Positions 1 to 13,000 of a stretch of 64,000 nt of DNA are shown here, in pieces. The stretch spans positions 1,180,501-1,244,500 of the forward strand of contig OY987273.1 in the NCBI GenBank assembly GCA_963920665.1, written 5' to 3'. Every line of letters begins with the position of its first letter. Position 1 is the first letter of the stretch. Under the pieces are notes generated by a model. The model was not told the origin of the DNA and ran no database searches. It worked only from the letters and a program-made list of their open reading frames with translations. The position numbers and the translations under genes are program-made. Source of the DNA: Straminergon stramineum. Taxonomy: Eukaryota > Streptophyta > Bryopsida > Hypnales > Calliergonaceae.

Positions 1-3000
1 TTTCTAAGGAAACTATTGCACCTAGGCCTAGAAAGGGGAGCAAGGTTACTGCCATTATTTGTCCTCTAATGTTGCTAGGACTCTCCCACTTATTTCTTTG
101 CTTTGTTGTTGGTGCATTTGCAATTTTCCGTATGGTTCAATTGTTTCTCACTGTTGGATATGCATCTGTATTTGCTGGAGGTGGTTGATCGTAGAAGACG
201 CTCCTGAATATATTGGACATGTTAAAGAGTCGATGTGGTGACAACGTTGGTTGTTCTTAGAGACGAAAGCCAACATGTTGCAAGAATAAAGTCTCTTCTT
301 GACTGAGGTTGGTTCTAGTCAAAACAGGCCATACCTCTGGTACCTCGAGCCAATCTATTACCCACTTGCGCTTGGTTCCTTTCACACATCATTCTATATC
401 ATCTCCATAGAACTAGAAGTCTGCCACAACCTCTCTTTTACTTCCGTACTCATCCTTTCTTCCACGATAGGTTGGAGCTGGGGTTCCCTTCTTTCCCCTT
501 GCAATTTTGGCGGTGCACTTGAGATTTGATCCTCGTTGTTGAGCAAAACACTTAGCATTTGATTTGTGGCTAATCCTTGCAATGTGCCACTTCGATGTAT
601 CACAATCGATTTCAAATGCAATCGTAATATGTTGGGAAGGGTCCATCTTAGTTTGCTTTCCTTTATCTTCAAATGACTCAATAGAAGCCGTTGTAGATCT
701 TGTTCGAATACATGGTTGAGAGAAATTTACTTTGTCCGGTCTATGTGAGTCCCTTGCATCGCCAATAGGTACATCCAACTTCCTCTTAGTGCTTCCAAAG
801 ATTTCTTCTCCTTCCAAATGTGGTATGCAAGTTCCAACACCTTTCACTCCAAGTAATGTATTCATTGCCTTTGCTATCTTCTTAGGGTCTCTACTTCGTC
901 TCGTAGCTCTCAACTTCAACTCCCCCTTAAATGGACTAGATCTTGAGGCATGTCCTCTCAAGTAAGCACGATAGTTTGTCATTTGTATCCATGCGCAAAT
1001 ACTATCATTGTAAGTAGCGTCAAACAAGTTGTTCCCTCGGTTTCCGGACATTTGAAGCCACTTGTTATGAACTGTTTCTGACAAGTTGCACAAAGGCAGG
1101 TCCATCATCTCCTCCAAAGTCAAACCCTAGAAATCCATCCACAAAAACATGACGTTATAAATTCAATTTCATGCCTCATAGCCATCAACATTTTTGAACT
1201 TAAACTTTGTCTATATGGATTTCAAATGAAATTACTAAATGAGGGATCTTCCAATACAATAAAATACACATTTTGGGGCATCCTATGCAAAAAAAAATTA
1301 TAATAATTAGGCAAGTTTACTTCGATAGTGATAGGAGTGTATACCCCATTTGCATACTTATAATTTTTCGTAAAAAATTTAATTTTAATTTTGTAGGCCC
1401 CAAACCTAAAATGTTGGTATTGCAAGATAGTACAAAAACAACCGTCGGATCCGACGGATGTTTCCATGCTATCTTCTAGTACCCACATTTTGGGAAAAAA
1501 TGTATAATCAGAAAAACAAATTAAAAGTCAAGGGTATTTGGAAATCTGTACTTAACTCAAACATGCTTCCTTGAAACCAAATATTATCACATATTGCTCA
1601 CATCTAACAATATTGACATAAAAATGTAAAAGAATAAATTAGAAAACATAGTTTACATACCATATCCATGCAAGCTCCCCATTGACGGTACCTAAAATGC
1701 CAAAATACTAGCCAATGGTCTAAGTGATGAAGACCATCCTCTATAGCAACTGTAGATGATAACCACCATGAATGAATCGCAAAGTAACGTGTCTCCGCCT
1801 CATCCATATTCTTTGACTCTTTGTATTGTTTGCATAGCCGTAAGTGTTGTTCTTGGAATGCTTCCTTGATGTGTTTCTGTGTGTGTTTATGAAGAAAAGT
1901 ACCCTAGTGCAATAAGCATGTCCTCTCATGATTCTCCATTTTTTCATTAGATGAACCACTACCGTAGACAATATGAACCGCATTCCAATTGGCCATAACG
2001 CTATTTGCCATGGATCCCTTGACGTTTGCATGGTCAACTCCATGTCTTGCCATGACTACATTCAACAACCTCCAAAACTACGCCTGGACCTTAGTATCTT
2101 CAGATTGCATGTCGCATGTTGAAATGGTCATGACCTTCTTGTATCCAGAATCATACATGTGCCAAGCCATTGCGGTCCACTCCTTCATGCGCTTAACGTG
2201 GTCAAACATCATCCATGCATTTTGAAGATCACCTCTAGATTGCATGCGCCTCACCAAGTCTACTCCGCTTCCCAGTCCCTCGGTGAGCATCTTGAACACG
2301 TACACCTTCTCTTTGCCTTGGCCAGGGAAGACACTATCGTGTATGAATTCAAACTTTGACTCTTTCTTCATAGTCATAATGTTGTCGATTACGCCTCCTC
2401 GATTGTTTGAACGAAATGAAGAAATCACATTTTGTATGTTTGGACTGCTCAAATATTGGAAGCGATCCATGACCTCCTCCATTTCCTCCCCCTTCAACAT
2501 CTCTTTCTCTCCCTCTCCGTTATGAAATAGATAGCGTGTAAGGAAGTCCTTGCTAGTAGAAAGAGCAATTGCAGAGTTGGTGGCTGTTGGTGTTTTGGCC
2601 ACTTGCTCCACAATGAGCCCACAAATCTTTTCTGTAGAATCTCTATACATGCCCAATGCAACAAGGTGAGCATGATTTCCTAAGTGAATTGCGGCCCTTA
2701 TCAATTTAGGATTCTCATTGTAGGAGTAGTACATCCTAGCATTGCAAGTGTCTAGACATGTAGGTGATATCTTGCAAACTTTGCAAACTAGAGTACAATC
2801 TTTGGGAGGACTGGCCCCTACTATAAAAGGAAAGGTTGTGTATCCAGTCCATTTAGTTTCATTGCATTTAGAATCCCTCTTCAGATAATCACAGTCTGAA
2901 TTTTCACAAACAAGGTAATTAGCACAATATGACTTATGAAACTTGAGACTGTCGGAGTTGTAAATGTTTGTTGTCACCAATTTGCACCAGGGGTGTCCGT

Positions 3001-3829
3001 CGTATCGCTTGTTCATTCCTTCTAAGTTCCTCGTTGATGATGAAGACAAAGATGAACAACATGGAGGCAATTCAAAGATGACATCTCCATTGAAGACAGG
3101 TGGAAGAAAGTTGACACAATGGTGCTTCATGTTGTTCAAATCCATTGTTGACAATTTGTTCCTAGAGCGGTGCATAGTGGCTAGTCTCCTCAAACAATCC
3201 ATTATGCTCACTAGGTCAACAATATTGGGATGCAACGGGGGATGAGACAATATATGTTGTATTGGACTACTAAACGGGGTACTTAGTAGTGAGTTCAATG
3301 AATCCTTCTCTTCCGATGTGGACTGCATATAACATGATTACTTTTGAAACATTGAGTTGGACAGCTCTCCTTCTGATTCACTGGACAACTCTATGATAGG
3401 ATCTATTTTCTCAACTTTCATTGCTCGGAGAACAGCAATATTAGGAATGATAGGAAAGTGAGGAAACATTTCACAAGGTAGAGTACCTAATTTTGTGTGA
3501 AAGATATCTGGCATATCCACAGTGGATGTATTTGAATGACGACTTAAGATCTCGGTTGATGTGGCTAGCATAGATAGAGGAAGTCCAAAAGCTCTATAAT
3601 TTCCACATGGAAGAGACCAACATTGTTCATCTTCTTGCATAGACCTGACAATAGGGACAAATTGTTGCACTCCTCTTGATTTCGACTTCCTCTCTTCCTC
3701 GACATAGATAGAGGATTCCACAAATCCAAAGTGGACATGAAGTAGATGTCTTAGTACTCTTGCACGTCCTCCCTCGTCTATAGAAAACACAAGTGGAACA
3801 TCATAACTGTCTACATGAATACAAGCCAT
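1..3829 (-). pseudogene. MULE-like transposase with zinc-binding N-terminus, copy 1 (3' end outside window)
   Basis: Predicted DNA transposase acting in the nucleus on its own element ends. One frame runs from the ATG at 3829 to a splice donor at about 1661. In-frame stops lie at 3338-3340, 2078-2080 and 1904-1906, and a second exon starts at about 1126. Visible in order are a Cys-rich part (CENSDC, CKVCKISPTCLDTC), then MMFDHVKRM, CDMQSED, a stretch ending ANWNAVHIVYGSGS, and ERTCLLH, which resembles the D...D...CxxH catalytic region of MULE transposases. The last 240 bases, read on minus, match copy 2 (25021-26409) just upstream of its SWIM finger, but contain a stop (RNN*TIRKIANAP). The neighbouring divergent exon at 4561 may belong to the same element. 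The family is inferred from motifs; a distinct DDE lineage related to MULEs is possible. Confidence 0.6.
1405..1494. repeat. Hairpin element 1, core GTCGGATCCGAC
   Basis: A near-palindrome with two 45-bp arms meeting at 1449/1450. The core is ACCGTCGGATCCGACGG. The arms pair imperfectly (CCTAAAATG against CATTTTGGG; AAGATAG against CTATCTT). It lies inside the predicted intron (about 1127-1660) of the MULE-like gene. It is one of five such elements in the window. Confidence 0.8.
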
Positions 3830-4560
3830 GGCAAAAAAAAAAACACTCAGAAAATGATGAAAATGAAAGAAGTTCGTCCTTGGTCAAGGTTGCATTCCAT
3901 TGCATCTTCCTTAAGTACTTCACACTCCATAGTCCCTCTGCTGTCTATGAAGCCATTAGCAATAAAAGAATAGGAAGTTCCCCAATTACTCTCCATTAAG
4001 GGTAATAGTTGCCAAGTCGCCAATAAAACAAACTTCTATTACTATTTAGGAAAACATTAAGTGTCTAGAAGTGGCTGAGTCAGTAAAATTCCAAGTACAT
4101 GCACATGACATACATATGTAGGATGTCAAAGAAGTTCTCACGTATTCCTTAATTGGATAGCAGAAGCAATAGAGCCGTCTTTGTCAGAGAACCATTTAGC
4201 TTGATGGTATAGAAAACTTTATAATTGGCAATGCATTGAACAACTTGTTAATAATTAGGGTGAACAATTTGAAAATGGAGGTGAAAGTCATCAACGCATT
4301 CTAGGATGTGTATGTCCAACCGACTTGGTGATGGCTTCTTTAGAGCATATAAGTACTCTCCACTTCTCCAGACCACTGTGTATTTCATGTTGTACAAGAT
4401 AGATAGTAGTTCAGCTTTGTAGTGATAGTTTCTATGTGCTTTGCTCTCACTTCATGCTGTTAGGTAGTCATAGCTTTTTAGTTGTTCCGGGGCAGACAAA
4501 GAAGCGTAAGAGGCAAATCTCTCTATATTTCTCATCTAGTAAGGTATTTAGAAGATCTAG
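3830..4560. promoter_or_regulatory. Putative divergent promoter region between transposase and MTR-exon gene
   Basis: A 731-bp spacer between two outward-facing starts: the transposase ATG at 3829 (minus) and the MTRGKKVV ATG at 4561 (plus). No coding frame is convincing here. The same head-to-head order recurs at 26409-27320, which supports a shared regulatory spacer. No specific box is certain. Confidence 0.35.
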
Positions 4561-4755
4561 GATGACTCGTGGAAAGAAAGTTGTGTCAAAGACTAGTCAA
4601 GCGACACCCAGAAACCTTTGGAAGGTCCTTTCTTTTAGAGGAGGTATGGGCGAAGATGAGGGTGCTGGAGTGCAAAACAATGATTTAGCAAATGTGATGA
4701 CTCAAGATACAAGTGCTGCACCAAATGTTCCAAGAGGAGATGGAGTCCCATACGT
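4561..4755 (+). CDS. First exon of MTRGKKVV gene (gene X), copy 1
   Basis: Starts ATGACTCGTGG and encodes MTRGKKVVSKTSQ followed by an acidic, glycine-rich stretch ending PRGDGVPY. It then meets a good donor (TAC|GTAAGC) at 4755/4756. An open frame continues upstream to 4436. The ATG at 4561 is chosen because the paralogue at 27320 begins at the same place (MTRAKKVVAK, preceded by TCTAGG in both). The next exon is probably at 9404-9852, whose minus-strand paralogue begins in a compatible phase. The function is unknown; the basic start followed by acidic residues suggests a nuclear protein. Confidence 0.5.
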
Positions 4756-7700
4756 AAGCACCTTTTGATCCCATATGTCTACTTTGAACTAGTTCGCAAT
4801 CAATGTAGTTTTACTATTTGAGAATGCAATGTCCAATATGAGATTCTGGGTTTAGGTTTCATTTTCAGGCATGTACTGCATTTGTACTTTAGGGACATGT
4901 TCATTTACATTAGAGTCCTAGGAACAACATACAAACAAAAGGCTAGAAAGTTTTTAGTGAGGCACATGCCAAAATAGCATTTGGAGATGTCAGAAAATTG
5001 TTTCTCCACGACTTGCTATGAAGGTCATAGTGTACACTATAGACATAAATACATAATATGTTAAGCACTTTGATTGAAGACTTGATTGACTTCTTCATTT
5101 CAAGTATGTTATATTCAAGGACGAAAACTCAAATCTAGGATCGTTTTTGTTTAGTTATCCAGTCACTCCATCCATTCATTTGAGAAATTAATCAAGTTAT
5201 AGCTTTCTATAGACTAATCCCATTTCATCCTCATGGAAAGGATTCAAACTGTATTTGATAAGGCATTAGAACATCATGATTTTTTTTGCTAGAGGAAATA
5301 AATTGAACATTTGTATTCTCAGACATCTTCCATCTCAACAACCAAGTCCACACTTAATTTAGTGACATAATAGTATTGTAGAATCCTCCAGGAAACCAAT
5401 AAGCAAATCCTAAAACAAAATTGGAACTTCAATATCATTCTCTAAATTAAGTTCTAACAAACATTTGGTAACATATCCAAGTTTAAATTGACATCCGTTT
5501 CATTCTAAAATGGGGGAGGATATATAAATTTAACTAAGATAGCTGATTCAAAGGATAAGCTCCTATGATGGAGGAGGCTCTGGCAGTGGAAGACTAAATC
5601 TAAGCATCTTACAAAATCAAATTAGAATCGCACTTTTGTAAGTACATTTAGTCCAATAGAGCGAAGGTAGGTGATCAGTAACTAAAAAGGATTCTCATGC
5701 CACAAGCAACAATTGCAAAGTAGCTTTACGTTATCCAATAGAATTTGGAAATCTAGCATTCCAACATTAGCTATTTGCCTCACAACAATAGCTAATGCAT
5801 TCAATTCCATGCAACAATGCACCTAGAATCCACCTTTAAAGTCACGACAAAAGTAACTCATAAGTTCATCTTGATTAAGCAAAGAATGTGCCATCTATGA
5901 GGGTAGCAAATCCTGGAGTATGTACTTGAGGTCAACCGCTGCAGCGTCGCCCTTTTTCTCGCAGTAGCCTGAAATCGCCAATTCAACATTCCACCCCTTC
6001 CCTGGTTCAGCGTAAAGAAGTGCTAGTATTCACCTGCATACTTCTTGTGCTCTCACTAATGTAGTTGCAAACGTCCAGCGAAATTGAATCTCTCTGTGAG
6101 CTTCTATGGATCTCACCTTGACCTTCGGTTTTCTCGCCCTTTTGCAAATGTCAATGCAAACCGCAGCCACAAGTGAATCTCTGTACGAGAGCTTTGGATC
6201 TCACCATTTGTAATCTCACTTTCTTGCAAGAAGAAGATCAAGCGATCATGAAGCGAAACACTAGAAGCAAAGCTCGGGCAGAGGGGATGGTGCCACACGT
6301 TGCGCAAGTCTAGGAAGCGCAACTTGTTCATGAACAGCAAGAGGAGGTATGCTTTCATCACCTTCCCCTGCTGTCCTTATTTGTGAAACAAAGTTTCCTG
6401 CCTTCACAATGATTATGAAGTCAGTGCGTAGTCCCTGCGTGTGAGAGCGCAACAAAATTGAAAGCCATGCAGGACAATGTAACAATTTTAACGTCAAAAG
6501 TTCAAGATTAGGAACCCCACAATGTTTTATTCCTCTCCTCTCCCCTTAGTCTCGGTAGAATTAGTGTCTCTTACTCCTTCTGCCATGAATACAAGATTTC
6601 GTTGAAGTAGAAATCATGAAGACCTATTTCTTCTATACTCCTCCAACTAGCAAACTAGGATAAATTCCACATTTACAACACCTTTAGCTGAGCTCAACAG
6701 TACATGCTATTTGAAATTAGAACTATCTTGACCCCGCTCTAGAAACATAGCTCCTCCAGACACGACAGCTAGTGAGCTGGCAAAATTAACCGATTACTTC
6801 ATAACTAGTATATAACTCCAACAAATTGACAAGATTTGGATCAGCAAGAAATTCCAAAAGCCATTTCGTTGGGCTCTAATTATTTACTTAATGTTTGAAT
6901 CGTGTCTTGTTGCATTGAAGACATTGAACTTTTGATTGCCAAGACACAAGCTTCCTAACAGATCTGGTACACCCAATTATTGAAAATTGCTTACTTTCTT
7001 TTTATCTTCATTTAAAAAAAATTTACGCTCTTGAAGGACATTCAAATGTATGTGCATATTTGTGATGGTTCTCAATTAAAATAGCAAACACAAATTGATA
7101 ATGTGTCGGCATGTTGGACAATTGGAAGTTTGAAGCAACCAAATTGATTAGTTTAGTTAGTAACAAGATTATTTGTGAATTCTATCTAGTTAATTTAAAC
7201 ATCCAATTTGCAAGGAAGTTTAGATTTACAAAGTCTGCAGTCATTGGACATCAACTGCCTAGTGGGAAACCATGTAGCAATAGTTAGTCAGGGGACACAA
7301 TCCTAAGTCAAGACCTAGAAGATTCATCAACTTCAAATATTGTTACCACCATGTACCGTAACATGAATCAAGCCGCCTTTGATTATAGAATTCGTTTGGC
7401 AGTGCGTAGTGCATACTATATGTAACAACACAACGCAAACAAAAGCTCCACACTCACCCATTGATTCATCATCTTTCATACAACAAGCTAGCTTTCATTG
7501 CAAGTGCCATGCCTCACTTTCAATTGATTCACTGGCAAGTGAAGAGTAGAGTACTGAGACTAGTCAGAAACTCGCGTAATCTCAGTTTGTGAGCTGTGAA
7601 GACTGTTCATTAATTTGGCTCAATTTCAGAAGACTGTTCTTTCAATTGTATTTAGTTTCTACTTACACGTACTTAATGCTGTTTCACTCTTGTCGGAGGT

Positions 7701-7810
7701 CGTCTCCTTTGCCGTTGTACTCGGAGCTTGTCTCCTTTGCAATTGCGGCCCTGACTCCTGTTTCCAAATCATTCGTAATTCATCAGATTTAGACCTCCCT
7801 GAAGACTATT

Positions 7811-7888
7811 ATGTGGGTATTGTAAGGTACCTATTGAACCACTGTTGGATTCGACGGTAGTCTAGAGGGTACCGTGCAATACTCACAC
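7811..7888. repeat. Hairpin element 2, core GTTGGATTCGAC
   Basis: Two 39-bp arms centred at 7849/7850. The outer parts pair well (GGGTATTG and AAGGTACC against GGTACCGTGCAATACTC), and the core is CACTGTTGGATTCGACGGT. It has the layout of element 1, with GGTACC flanking the core, but a different arm sequence. Confidence 0.75.
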
Positions 7889-8676
7889 AATTGGTCTCTT
7901 TGACAAAACCCTAAAAGAAATCAAGAGCTCAGAAAGCTTAGATTTAGACCTGCTTGTGTTCGATAAGGCGCAAACGAGGATCCTAGAACTCCATTGAACA
8001 ATTGTCCCCCTTTTGCTTCTAGATCTGAAGCACTACAACTATTGCAATTGTGTTGCTGTAGCTTTGGGAATGTGTCATGAAGCCCTCTTGCAAGGGCTTT
8101 GAATCCTTTGGTTGAAAGGGTCGTAAAGCACGACAATCCTCTTGCCTTTGAACTTGATTGGAATTGAAAAAAAGAAATAATTTGCGATTGTTGCTTGAAA
8201 ATGACCAATTTCTGGGGTGGCGTGAGCTACCCTAGAAATTGGTCCACCAAATGCACCTTCATCAGGAAATTCGAGCACCAACTACGCATGGGTTTGAGAT
8301 TGTGAAAGATTCTACCTTAGCAAGCATGAACAGGGACACAGTCAATGCTCCCTATCTCGCACCGAGCCCTTGTCGACACACTTCAGAGAGTTAGCTAACC
8401 TAGAGCCCAGCCGATATTTACCTCACCCTTCACTACAGAATTTGTTACTAAGTCTCTTCCTTTGGAGCTCCAGTCGATGTTTACTATTACTTGCAGTGCT
8501 AAATTCTATTTTCATTGTTTTCGTGAGCCCTAGTCTGTTGTTCACTAGCTGTTGGAGATAGATATTCCGAGATAGAAGAGGTCGCTCAAGATTTCAAAAT
8601 CTTCTTTAGTCAATTGTTTGATCGCACATAGATACTTGAAGATGAAGTGGTAGAAGTCGGTCACCTTGAAAACCCT

Positions 8677-8786
8677 AGAAAGAACCTGTTTTTGGTGGTC
8701 CTGGGAGGTATCCCTCAGAACACCGTTGGATCCGACAATGTTTTTGGGGTACCTCCCAGGACCACCAAAAATGGGTTCTTTTTTCT
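8677..8786. repeat. Hairpin element 3, core GTTGGATCCGAC
   Basis: The longest of the five hairpins, with arms of about 54 bp centred at 8730/8731. TTTTTGGTGGTCCTGGGAGG (8689-8708) is perfectly complementary to the 20 bases ending at 8770. The core region is CACCGTTGGATCCGACAATG. No clear target-site duplication is visible. Confidence 0.85.
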
Positions 8787-9403
8787 TAAAGTGTTGACAA
8801 CAGGTTTTAGATTTTTTATTTCAACCCTATATTTCTAGGATGTCTTCATGTACTGTAAAGGACATATGCTTGGTTAGATATTATGCATTCTTTAATTGGC
8901 ATAAAAAAAGATTTGATTACATAGACCTTTATATTCTCTTACATTGATTTTGGGCACACGCAAGAAGAATAGTTTGAAATTTTCTTATCCCTATTTGTTT
9001 TCATAGTTCAAGTGACATCGTTTAGAAATGTTTTGTTTTTCAATGTCATGTTTAGTTTATTAGGAAATGGAATTAATGTCCATCTTGAATCTTCTCATTT
9101 TTTAAAATTGTACTTGAAGGACTACAAAATGTTTTGACTCCTAACTTAGTGAAGTTTAGATTTGGGTTTTAGAAAAGGAATAGGATATTGGTTTTGTTGC
9201 TAGTTTCGGAATAAGTCACTAGAATATGATGTCACCGTATTTCTCAATGATATTAATATGTTAGTCTCCACCAAGCTATAGTACACATGTTTTATATTCA
9301 TTTTTGCTTATTGTAGTGAGATACATATATTTGAAATCCACTCTTTTTATTGTAATTCAATTGCACATGACATTTGAAATGCTTACATACTATTTCTAAC
9401 ATG

Positions 9404-9852
9404 CGGAGATGGTAACAACCAATTAGCACATTGGTCAAGCTTCTTCATCAGAGGTGGCAAGTGTGATGGCAAAGGTTCAACATGTTGCCAATGAAATGGT
9501 GCCATTGACTCTTGTACCCACGAAGGACAATTTGACCATGGAGGTCTTGCCAGAGGGGGAGAAAGAGTTGGTAAGCTTCAACGACATTATGGACGCTTGT
9601 GACCATGCTACTGATAATTATGAGCAACCACACCTCAGTCGCTACAGTGGTCAGTGGAAAAGGAAAAAAAATGTAATTTCACAAAAGAGATCTAGTACTC
9701 AGTATAGTACTAAATGCCATTCTTCAATGTTTGTTTCTAGCCCTCAAGTTGAGGAGTATTGTGATTGTGCATGTAGTGCACAATTGAAAAAGTATAAGGT
9801 GGTTTTTATTCATCTGAGCTTAGACTCAGATGAAAGTGTTGATATGGATTGA
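9404..9852 (+). pseudogene. Second exon of gene X, copy 1 (acidic Ser/Asp tail)
   Basis: Paralogous to 62969-63448. Shared features in order are VSFNDIMDA.DHAT, a basic middle, a Cys pair region (CDCACS here, CQCHRS in the paralogue) and VVFIHLSLDSDE, ending in an acidic tail and TGA at the same place in both copies. Near 9404-9470 the frame is shifted relative to the paralogue. The function is unknown. The shared stop suggests this protein ends here, but both copies also have a GT at the equivalent site just before the tail, so splicing into the exon at 10041 cannot be excluded. Confidence 0.5.
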
Positions 9853-10040
9853 ATTTTAATCAAGTTGCTACTTTAGGAGAGTGCAACTCTCACATCAATG
9901 ATTGTGCCATCACGTTTAGTAGAGTTTTCTTGGCATTGTTGTGAAATGAATCCTTCTAACTCAAGAGCATGCATTTAGTATTTTATTCATTCTTTGCATT
10001 GAAGTTCCAATGAATTTTAAGTTCGTTCTTATGTTTCAAG

Positions 10041-13000
10041 ATGGAGGATTGTACTATTACTTGTACACAAGAAAATGAGGCTTCACAAGCACTAGGTACT
10101 GATGACATGATGCAACTTGAGATTGGCGGAGAAGAAGATTAGAACTTTGAGATAGAGGACATTGATGATGTCGAAGAGGAGAAGGAGTTATTGGAAGATG
10201 AGCTCCGTTGATTGTAGAAGGTGGACTCTATAGCAACCATTGCAAGTTTAAGGATGAAGCCCAAAAAGTATTCACGAATCAATATTCCACTGTGTAGGTT
10301 GGTGGCAATGCCAATGGTTAGACCCACTCTTTCTTCTGACGTCGACAAATTGGAGAGGGAGTTTGCTATCGGATATCGTGAAGGAGTAGCGGTCTTCTAT
10401 GTTTCCACAACAAATGAATTTCGTGAGAGTTCTACATTCACCGAAGAAGAGATCAACTTGTGGGATCCGTTGTAGAAGGAAAATAACGACAGTTTCAATG
10501 CCTATGTGGATTTGGTGCCCGAATTGAAGTTCATGAGGAACTTGAAGTTTTTTGTGTGTGATGGAAATCATCGACTTCAAGCATGGATGAATCACATCGA
10601 AAGGCTATACATGTCACACCCAAAGTGGCACATAGTGGTTGACTGAATCATTTCGGAAACAAAAGGGAAAATTGAGTTGGTCATGCAAATGATGCATGAC
10701 ATCAACAAGTGAGTGACTTTGAAGGCTTTGGTTAGTAATTCATTTTGTTTTTCTTTCTCCGTTAGTTTTTGAGATTAATTTTTTATCTAGGATTTGCGTT
10801 CCTATCTTTTTTTGGAAAATGTTAGATCTACGGAGGACTCTCATGTAAAGACCAACTTGGTGCACACTTTTTACGGCGTGCAAAAGTATGGGCTTCTTCC
10901 CTTGGAGCGATTTATTGACATGTTGAGGCCCTTAGAAAAGAAACATTGTATTGTCCAATCGAAAAGAAAGCATTAGTATTCAATGTCAATTGAGGTGTTC
11001 ACAATTTTTGTTTTCCGGGTGAGCATTTTTGTTGTTCATACTTACTTTATTTTCATGGTTTAAAATGATTTTTGTGTATACTTCACCCATTCTTTGAAGT
11101 TTAGGTCATTTAAATGTTGTTTTGCAGCATGAGATAACACAAGCAGTAGATGCTGTAGTATGTGTCTACACTAAGGTGACACCTTTTGATGAAAAGAGCA
11201 ACCAAGGTCTTGCCAATGCCATGAGACTTGGAGCAAAAGATAGGGCCACAAAGTTGATTGCGAAAATGGGGGAGTTGCTAGCAGTGGCAAATCCTACACA
11301 TGGGCCAACATTTCTTCAAGAGGTATATTTTACATTTTCTAATTATTTATATATTTTCTTCAATTGGGCTTTGTATTTTATAATAGCTAAAAACAACATT
11401 GCATTGCATTTTGCAGATTGAAAAGCACTGGACTACAAATGAGGTGCCAGAGATGACCCTTGAAAAACTACAATTCATTGCCACATGCAATACGTCAGCC
11501 TTACAGAAGACAAAGTTCTTGAAGTGGTGGAACTCCTCCATGCCTTCCCGAGATACTAGGCGGTTCCCACCCAAGCCTGTTTCTGAAGAGAAGTTGTTGC
11601 CCTTCCTCAACAAGTGTGTTTAGTGGGCAGGGGTGAGTATTTCTTAAACTTTTAAATCTTCTGAAATGTAGGTCTGATTTTTGTTTTCAATTGCCACATT
11701 ATATGGTTTTGAAATCTTTTGGCTTTCAAACAATGGAGAAGTGAACTAATGAAGTCTTTGTGCAGATTGAGGAAGCTGTTGTGGAGTACTTCGACAATGT
11801 GATAAAAAAAGACAACATTAACATTAATATGGCCGCCCCACTTGATCCGGAGACTCTACCAGAATACATTGAAGGGTGGAGGAGGAAGATTTGGGAGCAA
11901 GGTTTTGGCCCTATTTTCAAAGGAGCCAATACTTTCAAAAAATCTGACTCCTTCATGAGCTATGGTAGATCAGACCTGGCAATGAAAAGGGTTATTTTCC
12001 AATGAGTGTTTGATTTCTTTTAATTTCCTTCTTTTTTAGAGTTGATTTTAATGTAAAATGAGCACTAGGAAATTGTAAATCATCACTCTTACGATTCATC
12101 AAAGCATAGAGTACTTTTGAAATTTTCTACCTTAAACCGGAAGTTGAGGTAATGTAAGGTACTTTGAAAAGAGTCGTCAGATTCGACGACTCTTTTGGAG
12201 TTACTTCTTACTACCCCAACTATTGGTTATGCCATCAATTTCAAAATGTTTAACATGTTGTATTCATGATTTTATTGCAATTATTGTATAATAATGCTTC
12301 TCATTGTTAAGAAGTCCTTTGTGAATGTTTACTAGTGTAGTATTATATTTTCATTTGATATATTATGAAATGTAGTTGCCTTTATATTGCACTTTCTAAC
12401 TTTAGACTTTCTTGTTCTTTTGTAATTGGTAGTTACTTCAAGCATGAGCTTCTAGTAAAGAACGCTATTGCTCGGGAGGATCTTCCTCCATTCTTGTCCA
12501 CTTGGTTGGACCAGAGTGCGTCAGAGTGTATATACACTCCAAATCAACTTTGAACATTTACCACAGCCCATTTGATTGGTGGAAGGTGGTACTTGGATTG
12601 TCCACAAACATTCACTCATCCGTCGGAGGCAGAGTTTAGAAAGTCCTTTGATAGACTTGGAGTTATTGATTTGGATGCACCACAGTTTGTTGACCTCACG
12701 GACACTTAGAAAAAGAGGGACATTGCGAGGAGGATTGTTGCTGACAAGAAGAAAGAAGGCAAGGAACAGGAAGTTCGGGCGAACAAGCAAAAGAAAGAAG
12801 TAGAGTGTTTGGCGAAGTTGGCGGAGAAAGAGAAGGAAGGAAAGGGGAAGGGGAAGAAGAAGGTAGAAGGTGTGGACCAAGTTCTAACAACTTCTACGGT
12901 GGACTAAAGCTCTCAAATGCAAGTTAGATCTCAGAGTGGGTTGAAGAGGAAGGTTGTTCTTGTAGAGTTTACAGAAGACATTGTCACTCAAGGTACACAA

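Larger units (their letters stand above)
4756..9403. other. Non-coding stretch, probably a large intron of gene X plus decayed insertions
   Basis: No convincing coding frame; the open frames at 6113-6497, 7589-7860, 7921-8281 and 8370-8561 lack recognisable motifs. At 6085-6220 a short imperfect duplication (GAATCTCT...GGATCTCACC) is visible. Hairpin elements 2 and 3 lie at 7811-7888 and 8677-8786. Nothing else stands out. Confidence 0.4.
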
